Below the pieces are notes generated by a model. It had not been told where the DNA came from. It was given only the letters and a program-made list of their open reading frames with translations, and made no database searches. This document shows, in pieces, positions 45,334 through 54,454 of a stretch of DNA of 64,000 nucleotides (the first letter of the stretch is position 1; every line of letters begins with the position of its first letter). The DNA is from Rubripirellula tenax (GTDB lineage: Bacteria > Planctomycetota > Planctomycetia > Pirellulales > Pirellulaceae), in the NCBI RefSeq assembly GCF_007860125.1, contig NZ_SJPW01000006.1, forward strand, positions 429,844 through 493,843, written 5' to 3'. The position numbers were made by a program, and so were the translations under genes.

Positions 45334-46767
45334 GTGTCGACTGACTCGATCGAAACGAAAGCTCGTCGCAGCCCATGTGTCGGTTCCGACGAAACGCTTT
45401 CGGTGTTCGAGAAAGCCGGCTACGGATTGGGGGACATGGCATCGAACTTCTATTGGAAGACGTTCGAAGTCTTTTTGATTTACTTCTATACCGATGTATT
45501 CGGGTTAAGCGCGGCGGTGGCCGGCACCATGTTGCTTGTCACGCGTGTGTGGGATGCCGTTAACGATCCGATCATTGGCTGGATCGCTGATCGAACGCGA
45601 ACCCGCTGGGGGCGTTTCCGGCCGTATTTGATTTGGATGTCCATTCCGTTCGCCATCTCGGGCATGTTCGCGTTCTATACGCCCGATCTGAGTCCGAACG
45701 GCAAGATCGTCTACGCGTACGTCAGTTTTCTGCTGTTGATGACTTGCTATGCGGCGATCAACATTCCGTATGGCGCGTTGATGGGGGTGATTTCGGCGAA
45801 TTCGTTAGAACGTACCAGCGTTTCAACGTACCGATTCGTGTTCGCATTCACCGGTGGAGTGATCGTTCAATATTTCACCTTGGACTTGGTCGCTTGGTAC
45901 GGACGCACGTCCGCTGGTGAGGGAATCGCGGGTACCGTGGACGAGCAAGTCGGATTTTTCTGGACCATGACGACGTATGCCGTTGCGGCGATGTTTTTGT
46001 TTTGGATTTGCTTTGCGACGACGCGCGAACGAATCACCGGTGATGTCATCGCGCCGTCGACGATCCGCCAAGACGTCGGCGATTTGTTGGGCAACGGGCC
46101 GTGGTTTGTATTGATGGCGTTTGGCTTTTTGCAATTGTTGGGTGCGTTCATTCGTGGCGGCGCGATTCTGTACTACTTCAAATACCTGTGTGGCGACGCC
46201 ACGATTGCGTCGACCTATCTTGTCGCCGGCAGCCTGGCCTCCATCGCAGGAATGCTTTTGACAAAGAAGGCCGCGAAGCTGATCGGCAAGAAGCGGTTGA
46301 TGATGATCAGTAGCCTCGCGATGGCGGCATCTTCGGCATCCTTGTTTTGGATTGACGTCGATCAATTGAAATGGATCTTTGCGATTCACATCATCGGATC
46401 ATTCATCGGTGGCCCCGGTCCTGTTTTGCTTTGGGCGATGTACGCCGACGTCGCCGACTACTCGCAATGGAAAAACAAACGACGGGCGACGGGGCTGATT
46501 TTCTCTGCTGCCACATTCTCTCAGAAGTTTGGGTGTGCGATTGGTGCCGCCGCGGCAGGTTTCATGCTGGATGGGTTTGGCTACGCACCGCCGATCGCCG
46601 GAGTGGAGCAAGCTCAGACTCCCGAGACGCTGCGCGGGGTCCGGTTGATGATAAGTCTGCTGCCGGCTGCCTTTTATGCAGCATCCGCGTTGTGCTTGCT
46701 GGCGTATCGCATCGACGAAAAAACCTTGAAGCAGATCGAATCGGACCTACGGCAACCTGTGATATAG
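45334..46767 (+). CDS. GPH-family sugar:cation symporter (MFS)
   Basis: 477 residues starting at GTG 45334. Twelve transmembrane helices. The sequences GYGLGDMASNFYWKTFEVF and VWDAVNDPIIGWIADRTRTRWGRFRPYLIW are the hallmark helix 1-2 loop of the glycoside-pentoside-hexuronide family, related to MelB. It likely imports an oligosaccharide or monosaccharide released by the flanking sulfatases. It lies between two sulfatase genes on the same strand, 6 bp after the first; the second follows after 142 bp. Confidence 0.9.
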   Translation: MSTDSIETKARRSPCVGSDETLSVFEKAGYGLGDMASNFYWKTFEVFLIYFYTDVFGLSAAVAGTMLLVTRVWDAVNDPIIGWIADRTRTRWGRFRPYLIWMSIPFAISGMFAFYTPDLSPNGKIVYAYVSFLLLMTCYAAINIPYGALMGVISANSLERTSVSTYRFVFAFTGGVIVQYFTLDLVAWYGRTSAGEGIAGTVDEQVGFFWTMTTYAVAAMFLFWICFATTRERITGDVIAPSTIRQDVGDLLGNGPWFVLMAFGFLQLLGAFIRGGAILYYFKYLCGDATIASTYLVAGSLASIAGMLLTKKAAKLIGKKRLMMISSLAMAASSASLFWIDVDQLKWIFAIHIIGSFIGGPGPVLLWAMYADVADYSQWKNKRRATGLIFSAATFSQKFGCAIGAAAAGFMLDGFGYAPPIAGVEQAQTPETLRGVRLMISLLPAAFYAASALCLLAYRIDEKTLKQIESDLRQPVI

Positions 46768-46909
46768 CGAATTGCGACGGCCGAGTAGTCTTTTGCGGCG
46801 TCGGACTGCCAGCATCGGCAAGCCGTCACGATCGCTGTGGGGATGGACGCTCTCGATTCGGTTATGATCTAGACAACAAGTCCCTTTCCGGACTAAATCG
46901 TTTTCGCCA

Positions 46910-48715
46910 ATGCCGAGTGTTGTGTCTATGTTTCGTTTCTCAAGTTCGTCGTTCCTTACCGGAACTTTTTGCGTCCTGGTGCTTGTCGCCGTTTCAGCCC
47001 GGGCCGCCGAAAAACCGAACGTTGTGATCGTGATCACCGACGACCAGGGTTACGGCGATTTGGCATGCACGGGCAACCCGGTTTTGAAGACGCCGCAGAT
47101 CGACGACCTTTACCGCGACAGCGTTAGGTTGACGGACTACCACGTCGCTCCCACGTGTTCGCCGACACGATGCGCATTCCTGACGGGTCACTGGACCAAT
47201 CGAACCGGCGTTTGGCACACGATCATGGGGCGATCGATGCTTCGCGAAAACGAAGTCACCATGGGTGACGTGTTTCGCAACGGCGGCTATGCGACGGGCA
47301 TGTTCGGGAAATGGCACCTCGGTGACAACTATCCTTATCGACCGGAGGATCGCGGTTTCGACGAAGTTCTTCGCCATGGCGGTGGTGGCGTCGGGCAAAC
47401 GCCTGACTTTTGGGACAACGCCTATTTTGATGGCCAGTACTTTCACAACGGCGTCGCCGAGCCGGCGGATGGATTTTGTACGGACGTCTTCTTCGACCAG
47501 GCCAAACAGTTCATCAAGTCCCAAAGCGATGCCGGAAAACCGTTTCTGGCGTACATCGCAACCAATGCTCCGCATGGACCCATGCATTCACCCGAGTCGT
47601 TCAGTGAACCGTATTCGGACCAGGACACAGGGCTCGCGAACTTCTATGGCATGATTGCCAACATTGACGAAAATGTGGGAGAGCTGCGGAAGTTCTTGGA
47701 TGAATCGGGTTTGACGGACAACACGATCTTCATCTTCACAACCGACAACGGCACCTCCGCGGGAGCAAAGGTTTTCAACGCAGGAATGCGCGGAGCCAAG
47801 GGCAGCCAGTATGACGGTGGTCACCGCGTGCCCTTCTTCATTCGTTGGCCGAAAGGGAAATTGGGAGGCGGTCGCGACGTCGATCCGATCACGGCGCACG
47901 TCGACGTGCTGCCGACGTTGATCGATTTGTGTGCGATCGAGTCGCCCAGTGGTGTGAAGTTCGATGGCGTATCGATCAAGCCTTTATTGACAAACGCCTC
48001 TGGCGAAGAATGGCCGGACCGAATCTTGATCACCGATTCGCAGCGGGTGAAGGATCCGATCAAGTGGCGTCAGAGCGCGGTGATGACCAATCGCTATCGC
48101 TTGATCGATGGCAAGGCGCTGTACGACATCAAAGCGGACCCTGGACAATCCAATGATGTCTCGACCGAACATCCCGACGTTGTGGAACGCTTGGTGAATT
48201 TCTACGAAGCATGGTGGACCGAACTCGAGCCGACGTTTGCGAATGAAACTTCGATCTATCTGGGGCACCCCGCCGACAACCCGACTCGGTTGACGTGCCA
48301 TGACTGGATCACGACGAGGATGACGCCTTGGAACCAAAGCCAAGTTCGTGCCGCAATGAACGGCGACGAGAACACTGGATTTTGGAACGTGAACGTGGTC
48401 GAAGACGGTCGCTATGAAATACGACTGCGACGATGGCCGGTCGAGTCGGGAAAAGGGATTGACATGTCGCTGCCGGCCGGTGCCGACGTACCCGGCGCGA
48501 AGCCGTACCGTGCGACCGTCGGGAAAGCCATCACGCCGGTCAAAGCCACGCTCGAAATTGCAGACCAATTGACCGAGCAGCCGTGCCAAGCAGGGGACGA
48601 TGACGTTGTCTTCGAAATCGATCTACCAGCGGGCCGAACGACGATGACGGCCGCATTCGAGACGGCATCGGGCGAGGTCTACGGAGCCTACTATGCGTAC
48701 GTCCTCAAGAAGTGA
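46910..48715 (+). CDS. Arylsulfatase (formylglycine type)
   Basis: 601 residues, with a signal peptide ending AVSARA. The motif NVVIVITDDQGYGDLAC gives the metal Asp pair, and TCSPTRCAFLTG (Cys at residue 83) is a correct C-x-P-x-R formylglycine site. GMFGKWHLGD and FTTDNGTS complete the active site. The C-terminal 100 residues form an extra beta-rich domain of unknown role. The substrate is presumably a sulfated polysaccharide. A TATGAT at 46863-46868 may be its -10, but no -35 was recognised. Confidence 0.94.
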   Translation: MPSVVSMFRFSSSSFLTGTFCVLVLVAVSARAAEKPNVVIVITDDQGYGDLACTGNPVLKTPQIDDLYRDSVRLTDYHVAPTCSPTRCAFLTGHWTNRTGVWHTIMGRSMLRENEVTMGDVFRNGGYATGMFGKWHLGDNYPYRPEDRGFDEVLRHGGGGVGQTPDFWDNAYFDGQYFHNGVAEPADGFCTDVFFDQAKQFIKSQSDAGKPFLAYIATNAPHGPMHSPESFSEPYSDQDTGLANFYGMIANIDENVGELRKFLDESGLTDNTIFIFTTDNGTSAGAKVFNAGMRGAKGSQYDGGHRVPFFIRWPKGKLGGGRDVDPITAHVDVLPTLIDLCAIESPSGVKFDGVSIKPLLTNASGEEWPDRILITDSQRVKDPIKWRQSAVMTNRYRLIDGKALYDIKADPGQSNDVSTEHPDVVERLVNFYEAWWTELEPTFANETSIYLGHPADNPTRLTCHDWITTRMTPWNQSQVRAAMNGDENTGFWNVNVVEDGRYEIRLRRWPVESGKGIDMSLPAGADVPGAKPYRATVGKAITPVKATLEIADQLTEQPCQAGDDDVVFEIDLPAGRTTMTAAFETASGEVYGAYYAYVLKK

Positions 48716-49199
48716 TCGCTTGAATGGCGGGACTGTTGCGCATGCGGCTCTCATCTCGTGCGCCGCATGCTTTGTCATGGGCTGTGGGCCGACCGAGCGG
48801 GTTCGCCAAGCGGTTGGCGGAATCATCCGAGTGAACGACGGGGCGGAACTGGCAACGGTATCGGGCCAGATTCGGTTCTTTCCAACCGATGGGAACGCCG
48901 GTCCAGCCGTTTCAACGTCCGTGGTGGATGGCCGGTACCAGTTTTCGGTAGCCAATGGTCCGCCGCCGGGTACCTATCGCGTGCAGTTTTTAACGACGAA
49001 CGAACCGGCGACCACGGCCGAACCGGCGGACACTCCGCAAAGCAAAGGCGATCTGTTGACCCGGCCTTCCGCACCGCCGATCGTCGGCAGTTCAACGGCA
49101 ATGGGTACCGCAACGACCTACGAAACACGTCTCGAGATTTCCGATATCCAGGCGTCCGACCTGGATATTGCCTTTTCCAGCGAGATGCGAAAAGGGTGA
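48693..49199 (+). CDS. Putative lipoprotein with beta-sandwich domain
   Basis: 168 residues. It overlaps the upstream sulfatase by 23 bp and has GGAG 6 bases before the ATG. A signal segment (AALISCAACFVMGC) ends in a lipobox. The body contains GQIRFFPTD, DGRYQFSVANGPPPGTYRVQF, a pattern of planctomycete carboxypeptidase-regulatory-like lipoproteins that often precede DUF1559 genes. The function is unknown. Confidence 0.7.
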   Translation: MRTSSRSDRLNGGTVAHAALISCAACFVMGCGPTERVRQAVGGIIRVNDGAELATVSGQIRFFPTDGNAGPAVSTSVVDGRYQFSVANGPPPGTYRVQFLTTNEPATTAEPADTPQSKGDLLTRPSAPPIVGSSTAMGTATTYETRLEISDIQASDLDIAFSSEMRKG

Positions 49200-49343
49200 C
49201 CGTGCGTTTTGGCGATGCCCAAACGTGTGATTCTGGATTCGTGGCAGCCGCTTCTTTGACGACGGGTGACGGTTGGCTTTAAGATACAAGCCGAAGTTGC
49301 TGAATGCCCCCGCCCCGCGATGTCCGTATCTGACGTATTGTCC

Positions 49344-50276
49344 ATGTTCGAGTTCTCACCTTCCGCGCGACGTGGATTCACATTGATTGAATTGCTGGTC
49401 GTGATCGCGATCATCGGAATCCTGGTCGGGTTGCTGTTGCCTGCTGTCCAAGCTGCGCGCGAAGCTGCTCGCCGCATGACGTGTTCCAACAATTCCAAAC
49501 AGTACGCGTTGGCGATCCACAATTACCACGCCGCGTTCAATTCATTCCCCACTGGGTCACGCCGATCGTCACCGTTTGGGTTTTGGTGGGGCATGGCGGC
49601 CGAGTCGTTGCCGTTCATGGAAGAGTCACAGCGTTTCGAAACGATCAACTTTGGCGCCGGACACTGCGGCCAGTTTCTTAGAGATGTCCAATCGCTTGGT
49701 GCGGCGGACCCATCGACGTCGCCGATCCATACGCTGCTTTGTCCCAGCGATTTTCGTGGCGGCGAGAAGCTGTTGAGCGGTCCCAACGGTCCGCTGCCTC
49801 AGTCGGGCGATGTGGGTTACGTCCATCCGATCAACTATCTCGGGATGGCGGGAAACCTAGATGCGAATATCGAGAACACGTTCCAGGCGTGCGGAGGAAT
49901 CCGTGACGGCGACGGTCTGTTCTACACCGACCAAGCGAGAAGGTTTCGTGACGTTCTGGATGGAACGGCGCAAACGATTTTGTTCGGTGAGCGGTCGATT
50001 CCGGAAGACTTGGGTTGGGGCTGGCCGATGTGCGGTGGCGACGAGTGCGAACACTACATCACCGCAACGGCCGGTCTGTACATGGGCAACCACGATCCGC
50101 GCGAGTACTACCAACACCTGCAACACTACTGGAGTTGGCATTTCGGTGGCTGTCACTTGACGATGGCCGACGGCAGCGTCCACTTCACGACGTATAGCTT
50201 GGACTACGAAACCTACACGGAACTCTCAACGCGAGCCGGCCACGAAGTCATTCCGGCGGACGACTGGGGAACGTAG
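49344..50276 (+). CDS. DUF1559 protein with type IV prepilin-like N-terminus (second copy)
   Basis: About 310 residues from ATG 49344, giving the leader [11 protein letters not shown] before [25 protein letters not shown] 49320 or 49266 are alternative starts. [14 protein letters not shown] follows, and the C-terminus has the H-F-G-G motif [15 protein letters not shown]. Same family as the gene at 42391, but diverged beyond the N-terminal helix, so this is not a recent duplicate. It follows the small lipoprotein, forming the usual planctomycete pair. Confidence 0.9.
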   Translation: MFEFSPSARRGFTLIELLVVIAIIGILVGLLLPAVQAAREAARRMTCSNNSKQYALAIHNYHAAFNSFPTGSRRSSPFGFWWGMAAESLPFMEESQRFETINFGAGHCGQFLRDVQSLGAADPSTSPIHTLLCPSDFRGGEKLLSGPNGPLPQSGDVGYVHPINYLGMAGNLDANIENTFQACGGIRDGDGLFYTDQARRFRDVLDGTAQTILFGERSIPEDLGWGWPMCGGDECEHYITATAGLYMGNHDPREYYQHLQHYWSWHFGGCHLTMADGSVHFTTYSLDYETYTELSTRAGHEVIPADDWGT

Positions 50277-50290
50277 TTCCGATTTTATGA

Positions 50291-50317
50291 TTGACGGCGA
50301 TCGTGCGCGGGCATAAG
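50291..50317 (+). promoter_or_regulatory. Promoter of the blaI-type gene
   Basis: TTGACG (50291-50296) and CATAAG (50312-50317) with a 15-bp spacer. The predicted start near 50324 falls inside the dyad at 50320-50356. Confidence 0.4.
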
Positions 50318-50319
50318 CT

Positions 50320-50356
50320 GCACGAACCCAGACAGACTGTCTGCCTTGGTTCGTGC
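50320..50356. promoter_or_regulatory. Nested dyad over the blaI-type start region
   Basis: The outer arms GCACGAACC (50320-50328) and GGTTCGTGC (50348-50356) enclose the inner dyad CAGACAG-A-CTGTCTG (50329-50343). Its position over the transcription start fits an operator for the encoded BlaI-type repressor; a leader-RNA hairpin is an alternative. Confidence 0.6.
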
Positions 50357-50370
50357 GTCCGGAGCTTACG

Positions 50371-50778
50371 ATGGAAAACTTAACGCCCGCGGAGCTTTCG
50401 CTGCTTCGTGAATTGTGGAAGCGCGAGTCGGCGTCGATTCGTGATTTGTCCGAAGCGATTTATGCAAGCAGCACGGATTCGAAAACCGCTGCGGTTTCAA
50501 AATTGTTGCAGCGGATGACGGCGAAGGGATTTGTGGTTTGCCGGCGCGACGATCGACCTCACCTCTATGTGGCGGCGATGAGCGAGCAGGAATACGTGCA
50601 GCGGCAATTGCAAGGACTCGCCGACCAACACTGCGACGGCAAGTTGGCACCGTTGGCAACGACCCTGGTGCAAACCAAAGGTTTCAATCAACGCCAGCGT
50701 CGGCAACTTCGCGACTTGATCCATCGACTCTGGCCCGACGAGGCCGACGAAGGCAAGGGAGGAGACAACGATGATTGA
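50371..50778 (+). CDS. BlaI/MecI/CopY-family transcriptional repressor
   Basis: 135 residues from ATG 50371 (CCGGAG 6 bases upstream). The winged-helix motif LTPAELSLLRELWKRESASIRDL and KLLQRMTAKGFVVCRRD are typical. In the family the repressor is cleaved or released on signal from a membrane BlaR1 peptidase. The stop overlaps the following M56 peptidase gene by 8 bp, the usual blaI-blaR pair. The C-terminal cleavage region is diverged, ending in an acidic tail. Confidence 0.88.
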   Translation: MENLTPAELSLLRELWKRESASIRDLSEAIYASSTDSKTAAVSKLLQRMTAKGFVVCRRDDRPHLYVAAMSEQEYVQRQLQGLADQHCDGKLAPLATTLVQTKGFNQRQRRQLRDLIHRLWPDEADEGKGGDNDD

Positions 50779-53197
50779 TTGCGTCATTTCGAATGCGATC
50801 ATCGCGTCCCTGATTGCCGCGGTGGCTTGGTTCGGTAGCCGAATCTACCAACGGCCTGCACTGTGGCATGTGATTTGGTTGATCGCCATGGTGAAGTTAT
50901 TCGTGCCGCCGGTTTGGCCGGTCCCGGTTGCGTCGGTGGGCGACAAATTGGTGGGCACATCGCTATCGCGAGCCTCTCAAGCCACCACCGAATTCCGACC
51001 GATTGACTTGCCGATCGCGTCCCGTTCGTCGGTGGATCCAATTGCAAACGCAAACGCGTCCTTGGCAACCAACATCGATTCGGCGGATCATTCGCCGGCG
51101 TACCAGCGATTGCGAGATACGTTGCCGGTGTGGTCTTGGCTATCCTTCATCGCGATCGTTTGGGTAGTCGGGGCAGCGTTTGTCCTGGTTAAATCGCTAT
51201 TAGAAATTCTTCGTTTTCATGGGTTGGTCAGCAGCGCGAGCGTCGCCGACGAGGCGACCGGCGCGATGCTGGTTTCGGCCGCCGCGATGCTTGGGAAAGC
51301 GACGCGGGTTCCAAGTGTTCCAAGTGTTCGAATGATCGATCGGGCGATCCCGCCCCTGCTATGGCCGATCGGTTCGGTGCCACCGATCGTGTTACCGACG
51401 TCATGGTGGGACACGACGACGGATCAAGAACGCCGGACCGTTTTGATGCATGAATTGGTCCATTGGCGTCGTGGCGATCATTGGGTCCGTTTGTTGCACT
51501 GGTTGGCAAACATCACGTTCTGGTGGCATCCGCTGGTCTGGATCGCTCGCGGCGAACTGCATCGCTTGGAAGAACACTGTTGCGATGCCGAGGTGATGCA
51601 CCGACTGCCCAATAGTGGTCGCGCCTATGCATCGGCGCTATTGTCGGCTTCCCAGTGGCTGACCCATCAAAGCGAATCAAACTCGTCGCGTTGTCACCCG
51701 TCTCGGTTGGCGATGCCCATGTCGGACCTTACCCATTTCCAATCGTTTTACCGGAGAATTGAAATGTTACCAACCCTTCGCCACTCGCCGTGGACGCGTC
51801 GCCGAATTTATACGGTTTTACTTGCGGCTGTGATGCCGCTTGCGATCAGCCTAAGCGTGAATGCTCAAACGTCCGAAAACGAATCCAAGTCCGCAACGCT
51901 CGCCGGACAAGTCAGCGACCTGGACGGAAAACCGATCGCTGATGCCAAGGTGCGAGTGGTGATTCCGGCCGCTGATTTGCGAGTCGATGCCATTGCTGCG
52001 GGCGATCATCGGGAATTTTGGGGGACAACCGACGGCAAAGGAAACTACTCGATCGACGTCGACGGAATCGACGAACCGTCGTCGGCGTCGGTCGACGTTC
52101 TTCATCCCGGCCACCGCCGATTGGTGGGCACGTTGATGCTAGGCGGCGATCCTAACGAAGTTACATTGAAGCCGGGCGAAAAAGTTGCGTTCGATGCAAA
52201 GCTTCCCGAGTCCCTTTACTTTGCCGGTCGTTTGGTTGACGAAGCGAACGAGCCCATCCAAGGTGCCATGGTATTCTCGTCGTTGCGTGATCAGGGTGCC
52301 AGCTATGGCATCGAACATTCGATGACCGATTCTGAGGGGCGATTTTCGGTGTACTGCTATTCGCAAAGCTACTTTCACGATCAGCCGGGCCAGAAAGGCC
52401 CAATGGGTACGGCAAGAGTCTGGGTCCAACACGATCGCTTCATGGATGCGGAGTTTGAGAAACTAGAAGACGTTGAATCGGGCAAACGTGACGAGTTGGT
52501 CGTCGTGCTGAAGAGCGGTTTTTCGATCGGAGGAACGGTCATGGACGCCGACGGATCGCCCGCCGCCGACTACGAAATTTCACTCTCTCAGCCGGGGCAA
52601 CGCAAAGCCGTTCGCACCGACAACAAAGGCAAATTTCGATTCGATGGGGTTCAAGGTGGCGAGTCGACGATTCGCGTGGTGAACGTAGCAAAGTCGCGGA
52701 AAGCAATCGAGAAAATTGACGTCGATTCGCCGAACTTGGAAATGGAAGTGAAGCTGCAAGTGATCGCATCGCCGGTCACGACAACCCACTCGATCCTGGG
52801 GATGACGTTGGCGGACGTGACGTCTGAATTGGATCAGGCGTACGACCTTGACGCCGATCGCATCAAAGGTGTGATGATCGTGGATCCGGGGAATGAGTTT
52901 GAAAGTTTGGAGATCGGGGAACTACGGGCTGGATTCGTTATCTGGATGGTGGGCAATGATCGCGTCGCCAACTTCGACGAGATGCTTCGCCAGCTCGTTA
53001 AAGAAGCCAAAACACCGACCGTTCCCCAAGGGGCTCAAGGCAACACGTCGGCAATTCCCCTCAAGGACGGTGGCGCGATGGTCCGCGTCGTCTACGCCTA
53101 CAACACGGTCGATAGTCGAGGCACCAACACCCAGTACATGAAGCTGACCGCAGATCAAATCGCCGAACTCGAAAAATTGGTGCCGCCGGCAGAGTAG
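50771..53197 (+). CDS. M56/BlaR1-like membrane metallopeptidase with regulatory-like repeats
   Basis: 808 residues. The N-terminal M56 domain has helices at about 1-50 and 118-142, the zinc site HELVHWRRGDHW (near residue 227), FWWHPLVWIARGELHRLEEHCCDAEVM and a further helix (about 352-370). In place of a penicillin-sensor domain the external part has three carboxypeptidase-regulatory-like repeats (from about 382, 488 and 585) and a PDZ-like C-terminus (about 675-760, with VMIVDPGNEF and AGFVIWMVGNDRV). It presumably senses an envelope signal and proteolyses the BlaI-type repressor. The signal is unknown; nothing indicates beta-lactam resistance. Confidence 0.85.
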   Translation: MIDCVISNAIIASLIAAVAWFGSRIYQRPALWHVIWLIAMVKLFVPPVWPVPVASVGDKLVGTSLSRASQATTEFRPIDLPIASRSSVDPIANANASLATNIDSADHSPAYQRLRDTLPVWSWLSFIAIVWVVGAAFVLVKSLLEILRFHGLVSSASVADEATGAMLVSAAAMLGKATRVPSVPSVRMIDRAIPPLLWPIGSVPPIVLPTSWWDTTTDQERRTVLMHELVHWRRGDHWVRLLHWLANITFWWHPLVWIARGELHRLEEHCCDAEVMHRLPNSGRAYASALLSASQWLTHQSESNSSRCHPSRLAMPMSDLTHFQSFYRRIEMLPTLRHSPWTRRRIYTVLLAAVMPLAISLSVNAQTSENESKSATLAGQVSDLDGKPIADAKVRVVIPAADLRVDAIAAGDHREFWGTTDGKGNYSIDVDGIDEPSSASVDVLHPGHRRLVGTLMLGGDPNEVTLKPGEKVAFDAKLPESLYFAGRLVDEANEPIQGAMVFSSLRDQGASYGIEHSMTDSEGRFSVYCYSQSYFHDQPGQKGPMGTARVWVQHDRFMDAEFEKLEDVESGKRDELVVVLKSGFSIGGTVMDADGSPAADYEISLSQPGQRKAVRTDNKGKFRFDGVQGGESTIRVVNVAKSRKAIEKIDVDSPNLEMEVKLQVIASPVTTTHSILGMTLADVTSELDQAYDLDADRIKGVMIVDPGNEFESLEIGELRAGFVIWMVGNDRVANFDEMLRQLVKEAKTPTVPQGAQGNTSAIPLKDGGAMVRVVYAYNTVDSRGTNTQYMKLTADQIAELEKLVPPAE

Positions 53198-53379
53198 CGG
53201 TGCCGCAGCCGGTCGCCGAACAAATGGCAACTAGCAAAGGGATCTCGTAAAAGGAAATCTTGAGAATCCGAGGGGAAATTGACCTTTCAACGATCTATGT
53301 TCCCAGGAAATCCTATTGCGTTCGTGACTTAAATGATGGACTGCGACCATACATTGCTTTCCGTCGCGGTATATTGGGT

Positions 53380-53398
53380 GTGACGGGATTTCCGTCAC
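53380..53398. promoter_or_regulatory. Dyad and -10 upstream of the MoxR gene
   Basis: GTGACGG-N5-CCGTCAC, just after a TATATT (53370-53375) that could be the -10 of the MoxR operon; no good -35 was recognised. The gap 53198-53428 otherwise shows no convincing gene. Confidence 0.4.
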
Positions 53399-53428
53399 GG
53401 ATCCTCGCCGCCCCGCCATCAAGACGCA

Positions 53429-54454
53429 ATGTCCATGAATGCTGTTCCCGCTTTGTCGATCGAAGAAGAAGCTTTGGTGGTTAGTCAGATTCGGGAGGGG
53501 CGCGATCGGATCAACGCCGAACTTTCGAAAGTCATCGTGGGCCAGGAAGACGTTATCGAACAGTTGTTGATCTGTTTGTTTGCCGGCGGACATTGCTTGA
53601 TTACCGGGGCTCCGGGGTTGGCGAAGACCTTGTTGGTTCGAAGCGTCGCCCAGATTTTCCACCTGAACTTTCAGCGCATCCAGTTCACGCCGGACTTGAT
53701 GCCCGCGGACATCACCGGCACCGAGATCCTGGAACAAGACGAAACCGGACGGCGCAGTCTCGAATTCGTGCCCGGTCCGATCTTTGCCAATGTGGTTCTG
53801 GCCGACGAGATCAATCGTACTCCCCCGAAGACGCAAGCCGCTTTGTTGGAAGCGATGCAGGAGCACCAGGTCACCGCGGCGGGCCGTCGCTATCCATTGG
53901 AAGAACCGTTCTTCGTTTTGGCGACCCAGAATCCGATCGAGATGGAAGGTACCTATCCGTTACCGGAAGCCCAACTTGACCGATTTTTGTTCAACGTGCT
54001 GATTGACTATTTGCCACCCGCCGACGAACTGGCGGTCGTGCTTCGGACGACTTCGGAAAAGCCCGCACCCATCGAAGCAATATTCACGGGTGAAGATGTC
54101 ATGCGGTTCCACCAGGCAGTTCGGCGCGTTCCCATCGCCGATGAAGTTGCCCAGTACGCCGTTCGTTTGGTGGGCGCAACCCGTCCAGGCCGCGATGGGA
54201 CGCCTGGGTTCATCAACGATTGGGTTTCTTGGGGCGCGGGTTTACGAGCGGCCCAAACTCTGGTGCTAGGCGGAAAAGCCCGCGCGTTGCTTGCCGGTCG
54301 TGCGCACGTCAACTTGGACGACATGGTGTCGCTTGCCCATCCGGCACTGCGTCACCGGGTCTTGCTGAGTTATCGCGCCGAAGCGGAAGGCGTGACAATC
54401 GAAGACGTCATCGGTCGACTGATCGCTGAGACGCCGAAATCGGTGAAGTCGTGA
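53429..54454 (+). CDS. MoxR-family AAA+ ATPase
   Basis: 341 residues. Walker A reads GAPGLAKT near residue 62, Walker B VLADEINRTPPKTQAALLEAMQE near 125, and sensor 1 ATQNPIEMEGTYPLPEAQLDRF near 168, all MoxR hallmarks. MoxR ATPases are chaperone-like and activate VWA-domain proteins by metal insertion or remodelling. The gene begins a train of six co-directional genes joined mostly by 4-bp overlaps, the second being DUF58. Confidence 0.95.
   Translation: MSMNAVPALSIEEEALVVSQIREGRDRINAELSKVIVGQEDVIEQLLICLFAGGHCLITGAPGLAKTLLVRSVAQIFHLNFQRIQFTPDLMPADITGTEILEQDETGRRSLEFVPGPIFANVVLADEINRTPPKTQAALLEAMQEHQVTAAGRRYPLEEPFFVLATQNPIEMEGTYPLPEAQLDRFLFNVLIDYLPPADELAVVLRTTSEKPAPIEAIFTGEDVMRFHQAVRRVPIADEVAQYAVRLVGATRPGRDGTPGFINDWVSWGAGLRAAQTLVLGGKARALLAGRAHVNLDDMVSLAHPALRHRVLLSYRAEAEGVTIEDVIGRLIAETPKSVKS

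Noticed and set aside
46863-46868. TATGAT as a firm promoter for the second sulfatase
   Set aside because: No matching -35 within 15-19 bp; noted only as a possibility.
53260-53484. Small frame before and into the MoxR gene
   Set aside because: Overlaps the start of a certain gene in another frame, with no ribosome site or family match.
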